A stretch of 64,000 nucleotides of DNA from Bacteroidota bacterium (GTDB taxonomy: Bacteria > Bacteroidota > Bacteroidia > UKL13-3): NCBI GenBank assembly GCA_947457395.1, contig CANGVA010000011.1, positions 1 to 64,000 of the forward strand, given 5' to 3'. Position numbers and translations under genes: made by a program. The notes beneath the pieces are model-generated. The model worked only from the letters and a program-made list of their open reading frames with translations, ran no database searches and was not told the origin of the DNA. This document shows, piece after piece, positions 46,274 to 55,448 of the stretch (within the stretch, counting starts at the first letter, position 1; each line of letters opens with the position of its first letter).

Positions 46274-46303
46274 AAAGGCGATTCTACTGGAGTCGCCTTT
46301 TTT
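46274..46303 (+). terminator. Intrinsic terminator after the small T9SS gene
   Basis: AAAGGCGA and TCGCCTTT pair around TTCTACTGGAG, followed by a T-run. Confidence 0.85.
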
Positions 46304-46374
46304 ATGTTCCAATTTCTATACAATGCAAGGGTTTTCTGTGCATTGCTTTACGCTGATATCAACTATCATTGCAT

Positions 46375-46701
46375 ATGCTTCAGTTAAAAAAATGGCTGGT
46401 AAACAAATATATTCTTGCCATGGCTTTGTTCATTGCCATGCTTTTCTTTTCTGATAAGAACAGCGTAATGGATCAGGTTAAATTGTACAGCCAATATAAT
46501 AAGGTGAAGGCTGAACATATATACTATACCTCAGAAATTGATAGGGCAAAAACTGCCTATAATGAGCTATTTTCAAATGATAAAAACCTTGAAAAGTTTG
46601 CGCGTGAAAAATACCTGATGAAACGTGATGATGAAGATGTATACGTAATTATTGAAGATAAAAAGCCGATTGCTGACGAACAGCAGCAACCGGCTGAATA
46701 A
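46375..46701 (+). CDS. FtsB/DivIC-type septum formation initiator
   Basis: The 108-residue protein has a short cytoplasmic start, one transmembrane helix (ILAMALFIAMLFF), a coiled-coil region (40-75) and the conserved 'NLEKFAREKYLMKRDDEDVYVI' C-terminal segment of FtsB/DivIC proteins. These form a complex with FtsL and FtsQ in the divisome. The ATG at 46375 is preferred to a TTG two codons upstream. It converges with the condensin operon (12-base gap). Confidence 0.88.
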   Translation: MLQLKKWLVNKYILAMALFIAMLFFSDKNSVMDQVKLYSQYNKVKAEHIYYTSEIDRAKTAYNELFSNDKNLEKFAREKYLMKRDDEDVYVIIEDKKPIADEQQQPAE

Positions 46702-46713
46702 ACAATAAAGATT

Positions 46714-47253
46714 TTAAGCTTCTTCTTCTATCGAATTCTGCTGCAATCTACCTTTGGCAAAGTTTTTAGCAAATTCCATAAACTCACGGTATGCGGGGGT
46801 AAAAGTAAATTTCTTATCACTGTTTCGGTCAATAATGTTTCTACGATTCAGTGTGCCTAAAAACTGCTTTCTGTTATCACTATTTTTTAGTTGGTTGTTG
46901 TTTTGAATTAAGTCTGTATAAGACGAGTTGTCAAACAAATTATCGATGATTTCAAGGTCAAATTCGGCATATTGGATTTCGTCAAGGAAGTTTTTCCCTT
47001 CTTTATCTAATTCATAGCATAACACACCCAGAAAAATGCAAATATCTCGGCTGAGTGTTTCCATTGTTTCTTCACTAATAATAAATGCATACTCGGTTTT
47101 TATCACCAAGTAGTAATCAAAACTTTCTTTAAAGAATTTGCCATAAAAATCTGCGTTGTTTTTTAGTTCAACAAATTTGGCATCTGTTGCCAGAACAAAT
47201 TTGCCATCCAGCAAATCGCTCACAATATCTCGGTGGTATCTAGGATAGTCCAT
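46714..47253 (-). CDS. MksE-like condensin subunit
   Basis: The 179-residue protein is predominantly helical with winged-helix-like parts and an acidic centre; it is the smallest and last gene of the SMC-like operon. Size, position and overlap with the preceding gene (14 bases) correspond to MukE/MksE (JetB in Wadjet systems), the dimeric accessory subunit that binds the kleisin. Sequence motifs alone would not be enough; the call depends on context. Confidence 0.65.
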   Translation of the reverse strand: MDYPRYHRDIVSDLLDGKFVLATDAKFVELKNNADFYGKFFKESFDYYLVIKTEYAFIISEETMETLSRDICIFLGVLCYELDKEGKNFLDEIQYAEFDLEIIDNLFDNSSYTDLIQNNNQLKNSDNRKQFLGTLNRRNIIDRNSDKKFTFTPAYREFMEFAKNFAKGRLQQNSIEEEA

Positions 47254-48436
47254 GTCTTTTTACTTTTATTTTAGGTACTCTTAAATTCATTTCTGTGGTT
47301 CTTATTACCTGCCTGTCAGTCTTTGTATCGAACTCCAGCTCGATATCATCTTCAAATAGCAGGGTAGTTAAAGAGAAAAACTTTTCAGTTTCTACGGATT
47401 TGTACTCAGTGCGCAAGGTTTTTCCTGCCCATTCAAAGAAGTTAGGCTCAGGCAAGTCTTTCTTTAATTTATCTAAATAGAAATCTTTATTGAAAATCCA
47501 TTTTTCACTCATGGCATCTTCACTCTCATTTAGATAAACCTCATTGCTCTGCAGGAACTGCTCCACATACTCCAGCGCATTATGATAAGGGTTATTGCTT
47601 TGCGGTGATTTACGGTACGTTTTGGTAATAAACGGTAATTCAGATTTATCAGGATTTTTCAGAAACTCTATCCAGCCCGTTAAAATGAGTGATTCGCTGC
47701 GAATGCGCTCAATTAGCGGAAGCAATTCATTGGTCAGAATTTTTGATTGCCTTAGCAGATCATCATTGGTTTGAACAAGGAACGTATACAGCTTTTCAAA
47801 CTGTTGACGTGCCATTTCATCATCAAAGTTTAATCGCCTAATATTGATGTATTGTGAAATATCCAGTAATCGGTTAGTTATCGATTGAGAATGGCTAACA
47901 TCCAGAATGGTGTTCAATGGTTTGATATAGTAATCAATCCAAAAACTTGCTTTACGCACCTTCTCGCGATAGTCAATCTTGTCAACGTTGGATTTAAGTT
48001 CCTTTGTTTCACTAATAAGCCTAATGGTGTTTTTCTCAACGGCATCCGTAAAATCGCGTACCTCATTGTTTAAATCAGTGATGCGCTGCAACAATATATT
48101 GCGATCTTTGCTAATACCTTCTTTTATCTTCTTAAACAGCGCGGTTATTGAGTGCTCATACTTCTCAATGGTTTCGGGTAATAGTGGCTTAAATTCACTA
48201 AGTATAAATTCTAGGAACTTAAAATACACCGGACGAATTTCATAATCATCCGAAATCTTTTTTAGGAATTTGTATTCAATTAATTTATTTTCAATATCAC
48301 TCTCATAGTGGGTCAGAATTTGTTTGAGCTCCTCTGTTTTAATAAGCCCATCCTTCATCTGTATATCAAATAAATCTTTAACTACATCAAAGTAGTTCGA
48401 CAGGAAGTTTATTATGGTTCTTGGTTCCGTTCTCAT
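47240..48436 (-). CDS. MksF-like kleisin subunit
   Basis: The 398-residue protein begins with a winged-helix-like segment ('IKTEELKQILTHYESDIENKLIEYKFLKKISDDYEIRPVYFKFLEFIL'), followed by helices and coiled coil (about 95-260) and a C-terminal beta-rich tail ('KFFSLTTLLFEDDIELEFDTK'). This fits the MukF/MksF (JetA) kleisin layout: N-terminal winged helix, helical middle and C-terminal winged domain contacting the ATPase head. It starts 22 bases after the SMC-like gene and overlaps the MksE-like gene. Confidence 0.65.
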   Translation of the reverse strand: MRTEPRTIINFLSNYFDVVKDLFDIQMKDGLIKTEELKQILTHYESDIENKLIEYKFLKKISDDYEIRPVYFKFLEFILSEFKPLLPETIEKYEHSITALFKKIKEGISKDRNILLQRITDLNNEVRDFTDAVEKNTIRLISETKELKSNVDKIDYREKVRKASFWIDYYIKPLNTILDVSHSQSITNRLLDISQYINIRRLNFDDEMARQQFEKLYTFLVQTNDDLLRQSKILTNELLPLIERIRSESLILTGWIEFLKNPDKSELPFITKTYRKSPQSNNPYHNALEYVEQFLQSNEVYLNESEDAMSEKWIFNKDFYLDKLKKDLPEPNFFEWAGKTLRTEYKSVETEKFFSLTTLLFEDDIELEFDTKTDRQVIRTTEMNLRVPKIKVKRHGLS

Positions 48437-48458
48437 ATTTTATTCTGCTTAAGGATGT

Positions 48459-51119
48459 TTAAACTTCTAGCTTTAAATTTTTATCAAGAACTTCCCCATA
48501 GGCTGCATTTGTTTTCTCATTGATATTAATTTTTCCTGAACTGCGGAAGATGAAGTAGTACTTGCCAAAGCCCGGTACTGCATCCGGTGCAGCAAAAATC
48601 GGAATAAAGAAGTGGTCTTTACAGAAACGCACCAGTTCAGGTCTGTTTTGCTTATCAATGGTTGCCACCTCATCAATAAATAATGCTATCCTGTTTTCAT
48701 GATCAGCCAGTGCCAGCCTGTTAATGATGTTCATTACAATCACCAAACGAATCATCTTATCGGTTCCGTCACTTTCAATCTGCTGGCTCAAATCAACCTG
48801 CTTAGTACTTCCTTTACGCGATAAATGCAGTGTGATGTCAAATAAATCATCAAATTCTATTTGTGTTCCACTTTCAAGGTAGTGATCAAGTACCTTCAAG
48901 CTATCACTGTTATCAAATTCAAACATGAGTTGCCCTGTTACCTGCTGTATCTGGCTTATTTTCTTTACTTCATCAACCAGTCGCTTATTGTCTATCAATT
49001 CTATGGTAAGGGCCTCTATATCCGAAATTCTGGTTTGGGTTAGTTTGCTGTTAAATTTATTATAAATAAATTCTTTAAACTCCTCATAACGCTTCAGTAA
49101 TGTATAAGCAGGATTAGCGAATTGAGTAGAGATACTTTCAAGTAACGACTGGATACTTCTTTCTTTATCTTCAATCAGCGCTACTTCTTCTTCTACATAC
49201 TTAATAAAATCATTCTCATCTGCAAAGGTGCTTTGTAGTTTATCGCGCAGTTTTTCAAATAAGTGATCCTTGTTAGATTTTAAAGTAATGCGGTCCTGCC
49301 AGTTTAGCTTTACTTTATTATATAATTGATCCAGGCTTTCGTTGGTTTCAAATTCTTCGCCTGCCAGCCCCAGTTCATCAATTTCATGCTTCATCTCAAT
49401 AAGCCTATTGATGCGTTCCTGACGTTTTTGTTTTTCATCCAAAAAATCGCGTAGCTCATTGCTTTTGCGCGCAATGGTTTTAGCAATTTGTTTCTGTTCG
49501 GCTTCAAATTTCTCTTTATCGGCCATCAGTTCATTAATCTCAGCTTTATGCTTTTCCAGCGATTTAACAAGCGTAGGTTTAAGTTTTATGCGGGCCAGTT
49601 TGTGTTTAATTACTTCAATTTGTTCCTCTATCTTGCCTAATTGCTCTTGCGAGGCCTCCAGATCTTTCACCACTTTTAGCAATGCTTCCTGCTGCACCTT
49701 TTCTTCCTTCAGGGCCGCTAGTTCCTCTTTCAGCTGATCAACATTTTTAAAATCTTTTATTTCAATATTTTTTGAAATATCTATCTGACCATCAAAAATG
49801 TTTAGTGTCTGACTTATTTTATGTATTTGTTTTAATACCTGATCTCCCGGAAGGCTGCTTACCTGATCGCTGAGTATGGAATTAAGTAGTTTGCGGTTCT
49901 CAACTGATCCTGAAATTTTATTGATGAGCAGGTTGCTGTAATTTTTTACCTGCATGTTCACGCGTGTCATCTGTTCATCAATACGCACAATCTTATTTTC
50001 AATTTGCTGGCTATTTAGCTTTTGCATTTCGGCAATGGTAATGCGGCTTTCAATAGTTTTGCGCTCTTTATCAAGATTGGCTAATTGCTCATTCAGTATT
50101 TTAACCGGTTCATAGGCATCAATAATTTTAATCTCATTTTCTTTTTCATGAAGCAGCTGCGTGCGTGCGTTGATCTCGGCCTCCTTACCACCAATTTTTC
50201 TGTCTAAATCTGCTTTTTGCGGAATCAGCTCTTCATTCATTTCTGTATTCAGGCGCCCAATGGCTTTGTCTTTTTCATGAAGCTGTACCTGCAGCTCAGG
50301 CATGGTGTGTGCGTAATTTTTATTAAAGCCAAAATACAGCTCACTTAAGATGTGAGATTTGGCATTGTATTGACTAACCAGCTCCCTGAATTCATCAAAC
50401 TCATTCTTAACGGATTTGAGGTTTCTAATTTCGTTATTAATGCGCTTCAGGTCATTGATATCTTTCTTGTTTTTCTGCGAAAAGTTTAAGGTTTCATTTT
50501 CTCTGTTATCTGCTACAATCAGCGCTTCTTTCAGGTTTTTATTGGTGATAAGTTTGGTGTTGATGAGGTAGCGATAAATACGTGAGAAATTGTTGCTGAT
50601 GCCTTCGCTGCGAACACTGTCATCCAACCAAACCACCGCATTGTTGCGTTTGCCACGTTGATATACAAATTGAAATACATCACGCTTGTCTTTAAACTGC
50701 TCAAGCTTAAGATCTGCTGCGGCCAAACGCTCTTTTACTTCCTCAAACTTAAGCAGGCGCTTGTCCTCATCAACAAAGTAATCTTCTTTATACTCACTAT
50801 CAAATTTGTAGTATTCCAGGTTGCTCTCACTATCACGCTTAACAATAATGGAGTAATAAGATTTTTTAAATACTTCAAATACAATAAAACTTTGGTTGTG
50901 ATTGGGGAAGTAGTGGTGAATGGTTTCTTTATCGCCTTTGCGGTTACCGCTAAAGCTCATTTTCTGACCATCAATAATGAATAAAAAGTTTAGTGCATAA
51001 ATAAGGGTACTTTTTCCAATATTGTTAGGCCCAACCAGTTGTAAACTGTCACAATCATCTAATCTGATTTCAGCTTTTCCATACACTTTGGAATTCAGTA
51101 CAATAACGCGTGTTAACAT
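48459..51119 (-). CDS. MukB/MksB-like SMC ATPase
   Basis: The 886-residue protein has Walker A at 30-38 (GPNNIGKST), two long coiled-coil arms (about 220-440 and 450-690) and a C-terminal head with an ABC signature-like 'SDGTDKMIRLVIVMNII' and Walker B 'RIALFIDEVATID'. The head-arm-arm-head order is that of SMC/MukB proteins, but the arms are shorter than in MukB (~1480) or typical JetC (~1100). With the two downstream genes it forms a three-subunit condensin-like complex that would fold or load on DNA. No JetD/TOPRIM-like nuclease gene is adjacent, so chromosome organisation is more likely than Wadjet plasmid defence. Confidence 0.8.
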   Translation of the reverse strand: MLTRVIVLNSKVYGKAEIRLDDCDSLQLVGPNNIGKSTLIYALNFLFIIDGQKMSFSGNRKGDKETIHHYFPNHNQSFIVFEVFKKSYYSIIVKRDSESNLEYYKFDSEYKEDYFVDEDKRLLKFEEVKERLAAADLKLEQFKDKRDVFQFVYQRGKRNNAVVWLDDSVRSEGISNNFSRIYRYLINTKLITNKNLKEALIVADNRENETLNFSQKNKKDINDLKRINNEIRNLKSVKNEFDEFRELVSQYNAKSHILSELYFGFNKNYAHTMPELQVQLHEKDKAIGRLNTEMNEELIPQKADLDRKIGGKEAEINARTQLLHEKENEIKIIDAYEPVKILNEQLANLDKERKTIESRITIAEMQKLNSQQIENKIVRIDEQMTRVNMQVKNYSNLLINKISGSVENRKLLNSILSDQVSSLPGDQVLKQIHKISQTLNIFDGQIDISKNIEIKDFKNVDQLKEELAALKEEKVQQEALLKVVKDLEASQEQLGKIEEQIEVIKHKLARIKLKPTLVKSLEKHKAEINELMADKEKFEAEQKQIAKTIARKSNELRDFLDEKQKRQERINRLIEMKHEIDELGLAGEEFETNESLDQLYNKVKLNWQDRITLKSNKDHLFEKLRDKLQSTFADENDFIKYVEEEVALIEDKERSIQSLLESISTQFANPAYTLLKRYEEFKEFIYNKFNSKLTQTRISDIEALTIELIDNKRLVDEVKKISQIQQVTGQLMFEFDNSDSLKVLDHYLESGTQIEFDDLFDITLHLSRKGSTKQVDLSQQIESDGTDKMIRLVIVMNIINRLALADHENRIALFIDEVATIDKQNRPELVRFCKDHFFIPIFAAPDAVPGFGKYYFIFRSSGKININEKTNAAYGEVLDKNLKLEV

Positions 51120-51296
51120 AAAGTTTTTTCAAATTTCTTGGAGCAATTTAGGTGAAGCCTTTTAGCAGTTATGCTCACTTTATGCACAACGGATAGCCTT
51201 ATTTTACAGCTGTTTCAGCTAACTTAGCTGATAATTGCTAAAATCGGGCTTTGTTAATTTTAGCAGGTAAAGGTTTGTTTGGTTAGCCTGAAAATG

Positions 51297-51321
51297 AAAA
51301 AAGCCACACAAGGTGGCTTTT
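51297..51321 (-). terminator. Intrinsic terminator after the ferredoxin gene
   Basis: On the minus strand AAAAGCCAC and GTGGCTTTT pair around CTTGT, followed by further Ts. It lies 20 bases past the ferredoxin stop. The remaining gap (51120-51296) shows no gene. Confidence 0.85.
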
Positions 51322-51340
51322 CTTTATTTGAATAACTATT

Positions 51341-51685
51341 TTAAATATGCATTCTGGTTTTTTTGGCAAGCAGCACATCCTGGCTCTCAACATTCTCAGG
51401 GTCAGGTACGCAGCAGTCTACAGGGCATACAGCAGCACATTGCGGCTCTTCATGGAAACCAACACACTCCGTACATTTCCCGGTAACAATATAATACGTA
51501 TCGTCTGATTTCGGTGCAAAACGCTTGCTTACGTCAATTTGCTCTCCATTTATTTCAATGGTACCACTCAGGGTATTCCCGTCTGACCATGCCCATTCGG
51601 CACCGGCTTCATAAATTGCGTTATTCGGACATTCAGGTTCGCATGCACCGCAGTTGATGCATTCGTCAGTAATCATTATTGCCAT
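51341..51685 (-). CDS. 2[4Fe-4S] ferredoxin
   Basis: The 114-residue protein carries two cluster motifs: C9-x2-C12-x2-C15-x3-C19 and C71-x2-C74-x8-C83-x3-C87. The longer second motif and the inserted central region are typical of the Allochromatium-type (Fdx) low-potential ferredoxins. It is an electron carrier; its partner is unknown. It is divergent from an acyl-CoA reductase gene with an inverted repeat between, an arrangement that may point to joint regulation. Confidence 0.94.
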   Translation of the reverse strand: MAIMITDECINCGACEPECPNNAIYEAGAEWAWSDGNTLSGTIEINGEQIDVSKRFAPKSDDTYYIVTGKCTECVGFHEEPQCAAVCPVDCCVPDPENVESQDVLLAKKTRMHI

Positions 51686-51715
51686 ATCTAAAGAATTATT
51701 GTTTTAATGTTTAAC

Positions 51716-51747
51716 AGATGCAAAATAAGTTTTGTTGATTTGCATCT
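51716..51747. promoter_or_regulatory. Inverted repeat between ferredoxin and acyl-CoA reductase genes
   Basis: AGATGCAAA (51716-51724) and TTTGCATCT (51739-51747) are perfect 9-bp arms separated by 14 bases, placed in the middle of an 88-base divergent intergenic region. This is a plausible operator for a dimeric regulator. No regulator gene is adjacent. Confidence 0.5.
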
Positions 51748-51773
51748 CAAAATTTAATGATTCTAAATAGAAG

Positions 51774-52775
51774 ATGAATTTTCAACAACGTGTGGACGCA
51801 TTGGTGCATTTTGCGCCTAAACTAGGCGAATTGGCAGACAAAGAAGCTATTTTGATGCAAGCCTCAAGCCAAAACGCTTGGTTTACAAAAGAGGAGGTTA
51901 AACGCTCACTAAACGCTTGGAAGGGCCAATTAACAAGAGAAAACATACTTCAGTGGCTTACGCCTTATGCTATACCGGATAAACAAATGGATAGCCGAAC
52001 AGCTATTATCATGGCTGGTAATATACCGCTGGTGGGCTTGCATGATTTGCTGTGTGTGCTGGTTTGTGGCGGGCATGCACTGGTTAAATTATCATCTGAA
52101 GATGCGGTATTGATGAAAAAAGCCATTGAACTGCTTATTGATTCAGGTTTTATGGGGCAAATAAGTATTAGTGAGGAGCGTATGCCAAAGGATTTTACCA
52201 AAGTAATTGCTACAGGCAGCAATAATACCAACAGGTATTTTGAATATTATTTCAAAGACAAACCTTCCTTATTGCGCAGAAACCGGAACAGTGTGGCTGT
52301 ATTATCCGGTAAGGAAAGTCCTGAAGATTACTTGCTTCTGGGTTCAGAAATTTTCGCTTATTTCGGATTGGGATGCCGAAGTGTATCTAAATTATATGTG
52401 CCGGAAGGCTTTGATTTTGTGCCATTTTTTGAAGGAATTGAGGCTTATAATCCTATTTTTCATCATCATAAATATGCCAATAACTACACCTATCACAAGG
52501 CAATTTTTTTGTTGAATCTTACAAAGCACTATGATAATGGATTTTTGCTGGTAAAGCAGGATGAGCGCATGGCTTCTCCTCTGGGATGTCTTTTCTATCA
52601 GCACTATGAGAATATTAACGGGGTTGAAATTGATTTAAAAAACAGGGCAGAGGAGGTGCAATGTGTGGTGAGCAGCATACAAAAAGAGGGTTGGCTGCCT
52701 TTGGGTGCAGCTCAGCAGCCGGAACTGTGGGATTATGCCGATGGGGTGGATACCCTTACGTTTTTACTAAGTTAA
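51774..52775 (+). CDS. LuxC-type acyl-CoA reductase
   Basis: The 333-residue protein shows the LuxC family layout: nucleotide-binding part with 'IIMAGNIPLVGLHDLLCVLVCGGHALVKLS', and the catalytic cysteine C201 in 'YFGLGCRSVSKLYVPEGFD'. Such enzymes reduce acyl-CoA or acyl-ACP to aldehyde with NADPH. It is shorter than LuxC itself (~480), as is usual in Bacteroidota. Its 3' end overlaps the convergent arginase gene by four bases. Confidence 0.88.
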   Translation: MNFQQRVDALVHFAPKLGELADKEAILMQASSQNAWFTKEEVKRSLNAWKGQLTRENILQWLTPYAIPDKQMDSRTAIIMAGNIPLVGLHDLLCVLVCGGHALVKLSSEDAVLMKKAIELLIDSGFMGQISISEERMPKDFTKVIATGSNNTNRYFEYYFKDKPSLLRRNRNSVAVLSGKESPEDYLLLGSEIFAYFGLGCRSVSKLYVPEGFDFVPFFEGIEAYNPIFHHHKYANNYTYHKAIFLLNLTKHYDNGFLLVKQDERMASPLGCLFYQHYENINGVEIDLKNRAEEVQCVVSSIQKEGWLPLGAAQQPELWDYADGVDTLTFLLS

Positions 52776-53710
52776 CCAAAAACCTTTCCGAGTAATGCGG
52801 ATATGACCTCGTGCATGGGTTTGGTTTCATCTAATATGGGGTTTATTTCGGTTATCTCCATACCCAGTAATCGCTCTTCCGAACCAAACGTGCGTAGCAG
52901 ATAAGCGGCCTGCTCTAAATTAAGCCCATTTGGTTCTGGTGTTCCGGTGCCTTCAGATATGGCTGAGTCAAGGCTATCAACATCAAACGATACATAAATG
53001 CAATCGCAATTGCGCAAATGATGCAACGTTTGCTGTGCTACCTGCTCAATGCCAAGGCTAACAATATCCTGAGGTCTGAAGGTTTTAATTTCTTCCTTTG
53101 TGATGATGCGCTCCTCTTCTGTTTCAGTGCTTCGCAGTGCAATAAATACAATGTCTCTGCCCTGAATTTTTGGAGAGATGCGTCTTCTACCTAGTTTTTT
53201 AAGTACCTCCCACAATTGCTTGGTAATTTCCTTTGGTTCATTTTTACCCATTTCTTTGTGGTCCTGCCCCATCAAAGCAGCAATTGGCATGCCGTGTACA
53301 TTGCCCGAAGGAGTAGTGAAGGGACTGTGTAAATCGGCATGGGCATCAATCCATATTACTCCTACGCGGCTATTGGCATGGTAATCTTTAATGCCGGATA
53401 TCAGTGCATTGGCACTGCTGTGATCACCTGAAATGATAAAAGGGACCTTTTCTAATTTAAGGATATCTTGTATGTGAAGTACAATCTTCTCCTGGAAATT
53501 TTTGATGTTTTCTATATTCTTTCCAAAAGGTGTATCGGTGGTTGCAGTTAATTCTTGAGGCACCAACCGGATATAGTTGAATACATCAAAAGCCCTGAAC
53601 CCTGATTTTTGCAGACTGCTTAAGAGTGCCTGCGGCCCTAAAGCTGCACCTTTTTTACCTGCGCCAAAATCACTTTCAACTGTTATTACTTTAAATCGCT
53701 CACCGCGCAT
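52772..53710 (-). CDS. Arginase family ureohydrolase
   Basis: The 312-residue protein has the complete binuclear manganese site: H97 (GDHSS), D122, H124 and D126 (DAHADLH), and D243 and D245 (SFDVDSLD). 'GNVHGMPIAALMG' and 'EGTGTPEPNGL' suit arginase, which cleaves arginine to ornithine and urea, better than agmatinase or formimidoylglutamase. The following 'GMEITEINPILD' is a family signature. Two other arginine-related enzymes lie 2-4 kb away, so an arginine-handling neighbourhood is likely. Confidence 0.9.
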   Translation of the reverse strand: MRGERFKVITVESDFGAGKKGAALGPQALLSSLQKSGFRAFDVFNYIRLVPQELTATTDTPFGKNIENIKNFQEKIVLHIQDILKLEKVPFIISGDHSSANALISGIKDYHANSRVGVIWIDAHADLHSPFTTPSGNVHGMPIAALMGQDHKEMGKNEPKEITKQLWEVLKKLGRRRISPKIQGRDIVFIALRSTETEEERIITKEEIKTFRPQDIVSLGIEQVAQQTLHHLRNCDCIYVSFDVDSLDSAISEGTGTPEPNGLNLEQAAYLLRTFGSEERLLGMEITEINPILDETKPMHEVISALLGKVFG

Positions 53711-53916
53711 AAAATCATGAATGGTTCAGGTGCAAATCTAATCAAAAGCGGCAAATAGACCTTTTTTAGGTTATTGAGTTGTACGGATGTCTGATGACAA
53801 ATTGGCTAATACTTTATAAATCATAAATTTTATATTTGAATGTTATCCTAATATGGAATAAAATATCAACATGCTGAAGTTATCACAGCTACGTAGTTTA
53901 GTCTATTTTTTAAAAA

Positions 53917-55377
53917 ATGACAATTAAAACTTTCCGAAATACAAGGAGGCGCCTAAAATTAAGTATTGGGCTTGTGCTAGTACTTTCCTTTTTTACTGAG
54001 GTTAAAGGGCAGGAATACTTATTTCTATTAAATCCCGGTGATTGTTTTAAATCTGATTTACAATTTTCACAGGTACAGCATTTTGTCAACAACAATCAGA
54101 TCAAGGTTACAATTCTAACTCCTTTTACAGATGAGGTTAATGCTAAAATGTTAATGGATAAGTTTAGCCTAAATCTGACTCAAGCTAAACTTGACATTAA
54201 CGTTAACAGGTATAAAAAGTATAATCATGAAGACTTGAACTCCAAGTTAATTGTTGAATTTAAGAACAAAATTATTTACAATGAGATTATTGCAACGATA
54301 GATACCGGCACAATTCCTATCCTCGAATTTCAAAGGCCCAAGATTAGAGCTACCTTTCAGGTGAAAGGTAATAGTGCACCATATTATGCCAACGATGGGG
54401 TGATATTCAAGAACCGTATTGTTTTAAAAAATATCATTTATCAGAGATTGTTTATTCAATCTGATTCTGGTTTTAATGAGTTCAAAGTTCATGACTCAAT
54501 TTATGATTTAATCATCAATAAAAAATTTTCTAAGGATACTTCTTTAATTAGTAAAAATGAAAATTTCATGTCAGCCAATAATGTTTCTAAGATAAAACAT
54601 TTAGCATTATTCAGTGGTAATTATTTATATACTATCATAGAAATTCCTGTTCTGAGTTATGATGGAAATACAAATATCCCATCATACCATCTAGTTAAAT
54701 TTGATAGCAGTTTTAATATCCAATCAATAAATGAAATTCAAGATGAGTTTAATATGAGTGGTAATCTCTTTTGGTGTGCATTTATTTTTGATTTTGCCGT
54801 TGACGAGATTCAAAACCGTTTGCTACTATTCATAACAAGAGGCCATGATAATAAGAAATTAAGTAAGCAGGACTCATGTTTATATCTGTTGGCATCTTAC
54901 AAACTTGAAGGTGACATTTATAAATTTGACGAATTGTTTAATAATCGATTGCCAAGATATTATACTGAAAATGAACATTTCTACAGAAATTTATGGCCTA
55001 AGATAGGGCTGAGTGAAAACCTTGGTGGGTTAATAGGTTTCCAATATTTAAATGAGTTAAAAGTAATCAATGGTGAGACTATATTTCTAGAAGGAATTAA
55101 AGCAGATAAACTAATTCTACCATACAATCCTGGTGGAAAATCAAATAAACCTTTTGAAATGATAACATTTACCTTTAAAAGAAATCTCATTTATACACTG
55201 CTGTGGGAGAAAAATAAAATATGGCTTTACGTGCATACTATTCAAGGAAGGCTTGTAACTAAGAACAAGATTATGAATTCATTTGTTAAACCAGCTGCTG
55301 TTTTAAGAGATAATCAACTAATTTTAATTACAGCAACCTTAAAGGGTCAATTAACCTATTCGCATTATTCGTTTTAG
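53917..55377 (+). CDS. Secreted protein of unknown function
   Basis: The 486-residue protein has a basic N-terminus and signal peptide ('RRRLKLSIGLVLVLSFFTEVKG'). The body is rich in beta strands and repeated hydrophobic/aromatic segments ('LFSGNYLYTIIEIPVLSYDG', 'RNLIYTLLWEKNKIWLYVHTIQG'), compatible with a beta propeller, but I see no family signature and no T9SS sorting domain. It is more AT-rich than its neighbours and sits between arginase and CtlX genes, so it may be an inserted gene. Nothing is recognised in the preceding 206 bases. Confidence 0.65.
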   Translation: MTIKTFRNTRRRLKLSIGLVLVLSFFTEVKGQEYLFLLNPGDCFKSDLQFSQVQHFVNNNQIKVTILTPFTDEVNAKMLMDKFSLNLTQAKLDINVNRYKKYNHEDLNSKLIVEFKNKIIYNEIIATIDTGTIPILEFQRPKIRATFQVKGNSAPYYANDGVIFKNRIVLKNIIYQRLFIQSDSGFNEFKVHDSIYDLIINKKFSKDTSLISKNENFMSANNVSKIKHLALFSGNYLYTIIEIPVLSYDGNTNIPSYHLVKFDSSFNIQSINEIQDEFNMSGNLFWCAFIFDFAVDEIQNRLLLFITRGHDNKKLSKQDSCLYLLASYKLEGDIYKFDELFNNRLPRYYTENEHFYRNLWPKIGLSENLGGLIGFQYLNELKVINGETIFLEGIKADKLILPYNPGGKSNKPFEMITFTFKRNLIYTLLWEKNKIWLYVHTIQGRLVTKNKIMNSFVKPAAVLRDNQLILITATLKGQLTYSHYSF

Positions 55378-55448
55378 ATTTAACCTTTACTTAATTTGAC
55401 TAATCAATTAGGTAACTGCGGCTTTGTTTTTAACTTGCGGCAGAATTT

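Noticed and set aside
46714-51119. Complete Wadjet (JetABCD) defence system
   Set aside because: Only three condensin-like genes are present, in a different order, and no JetD-type nuclease flanks them.
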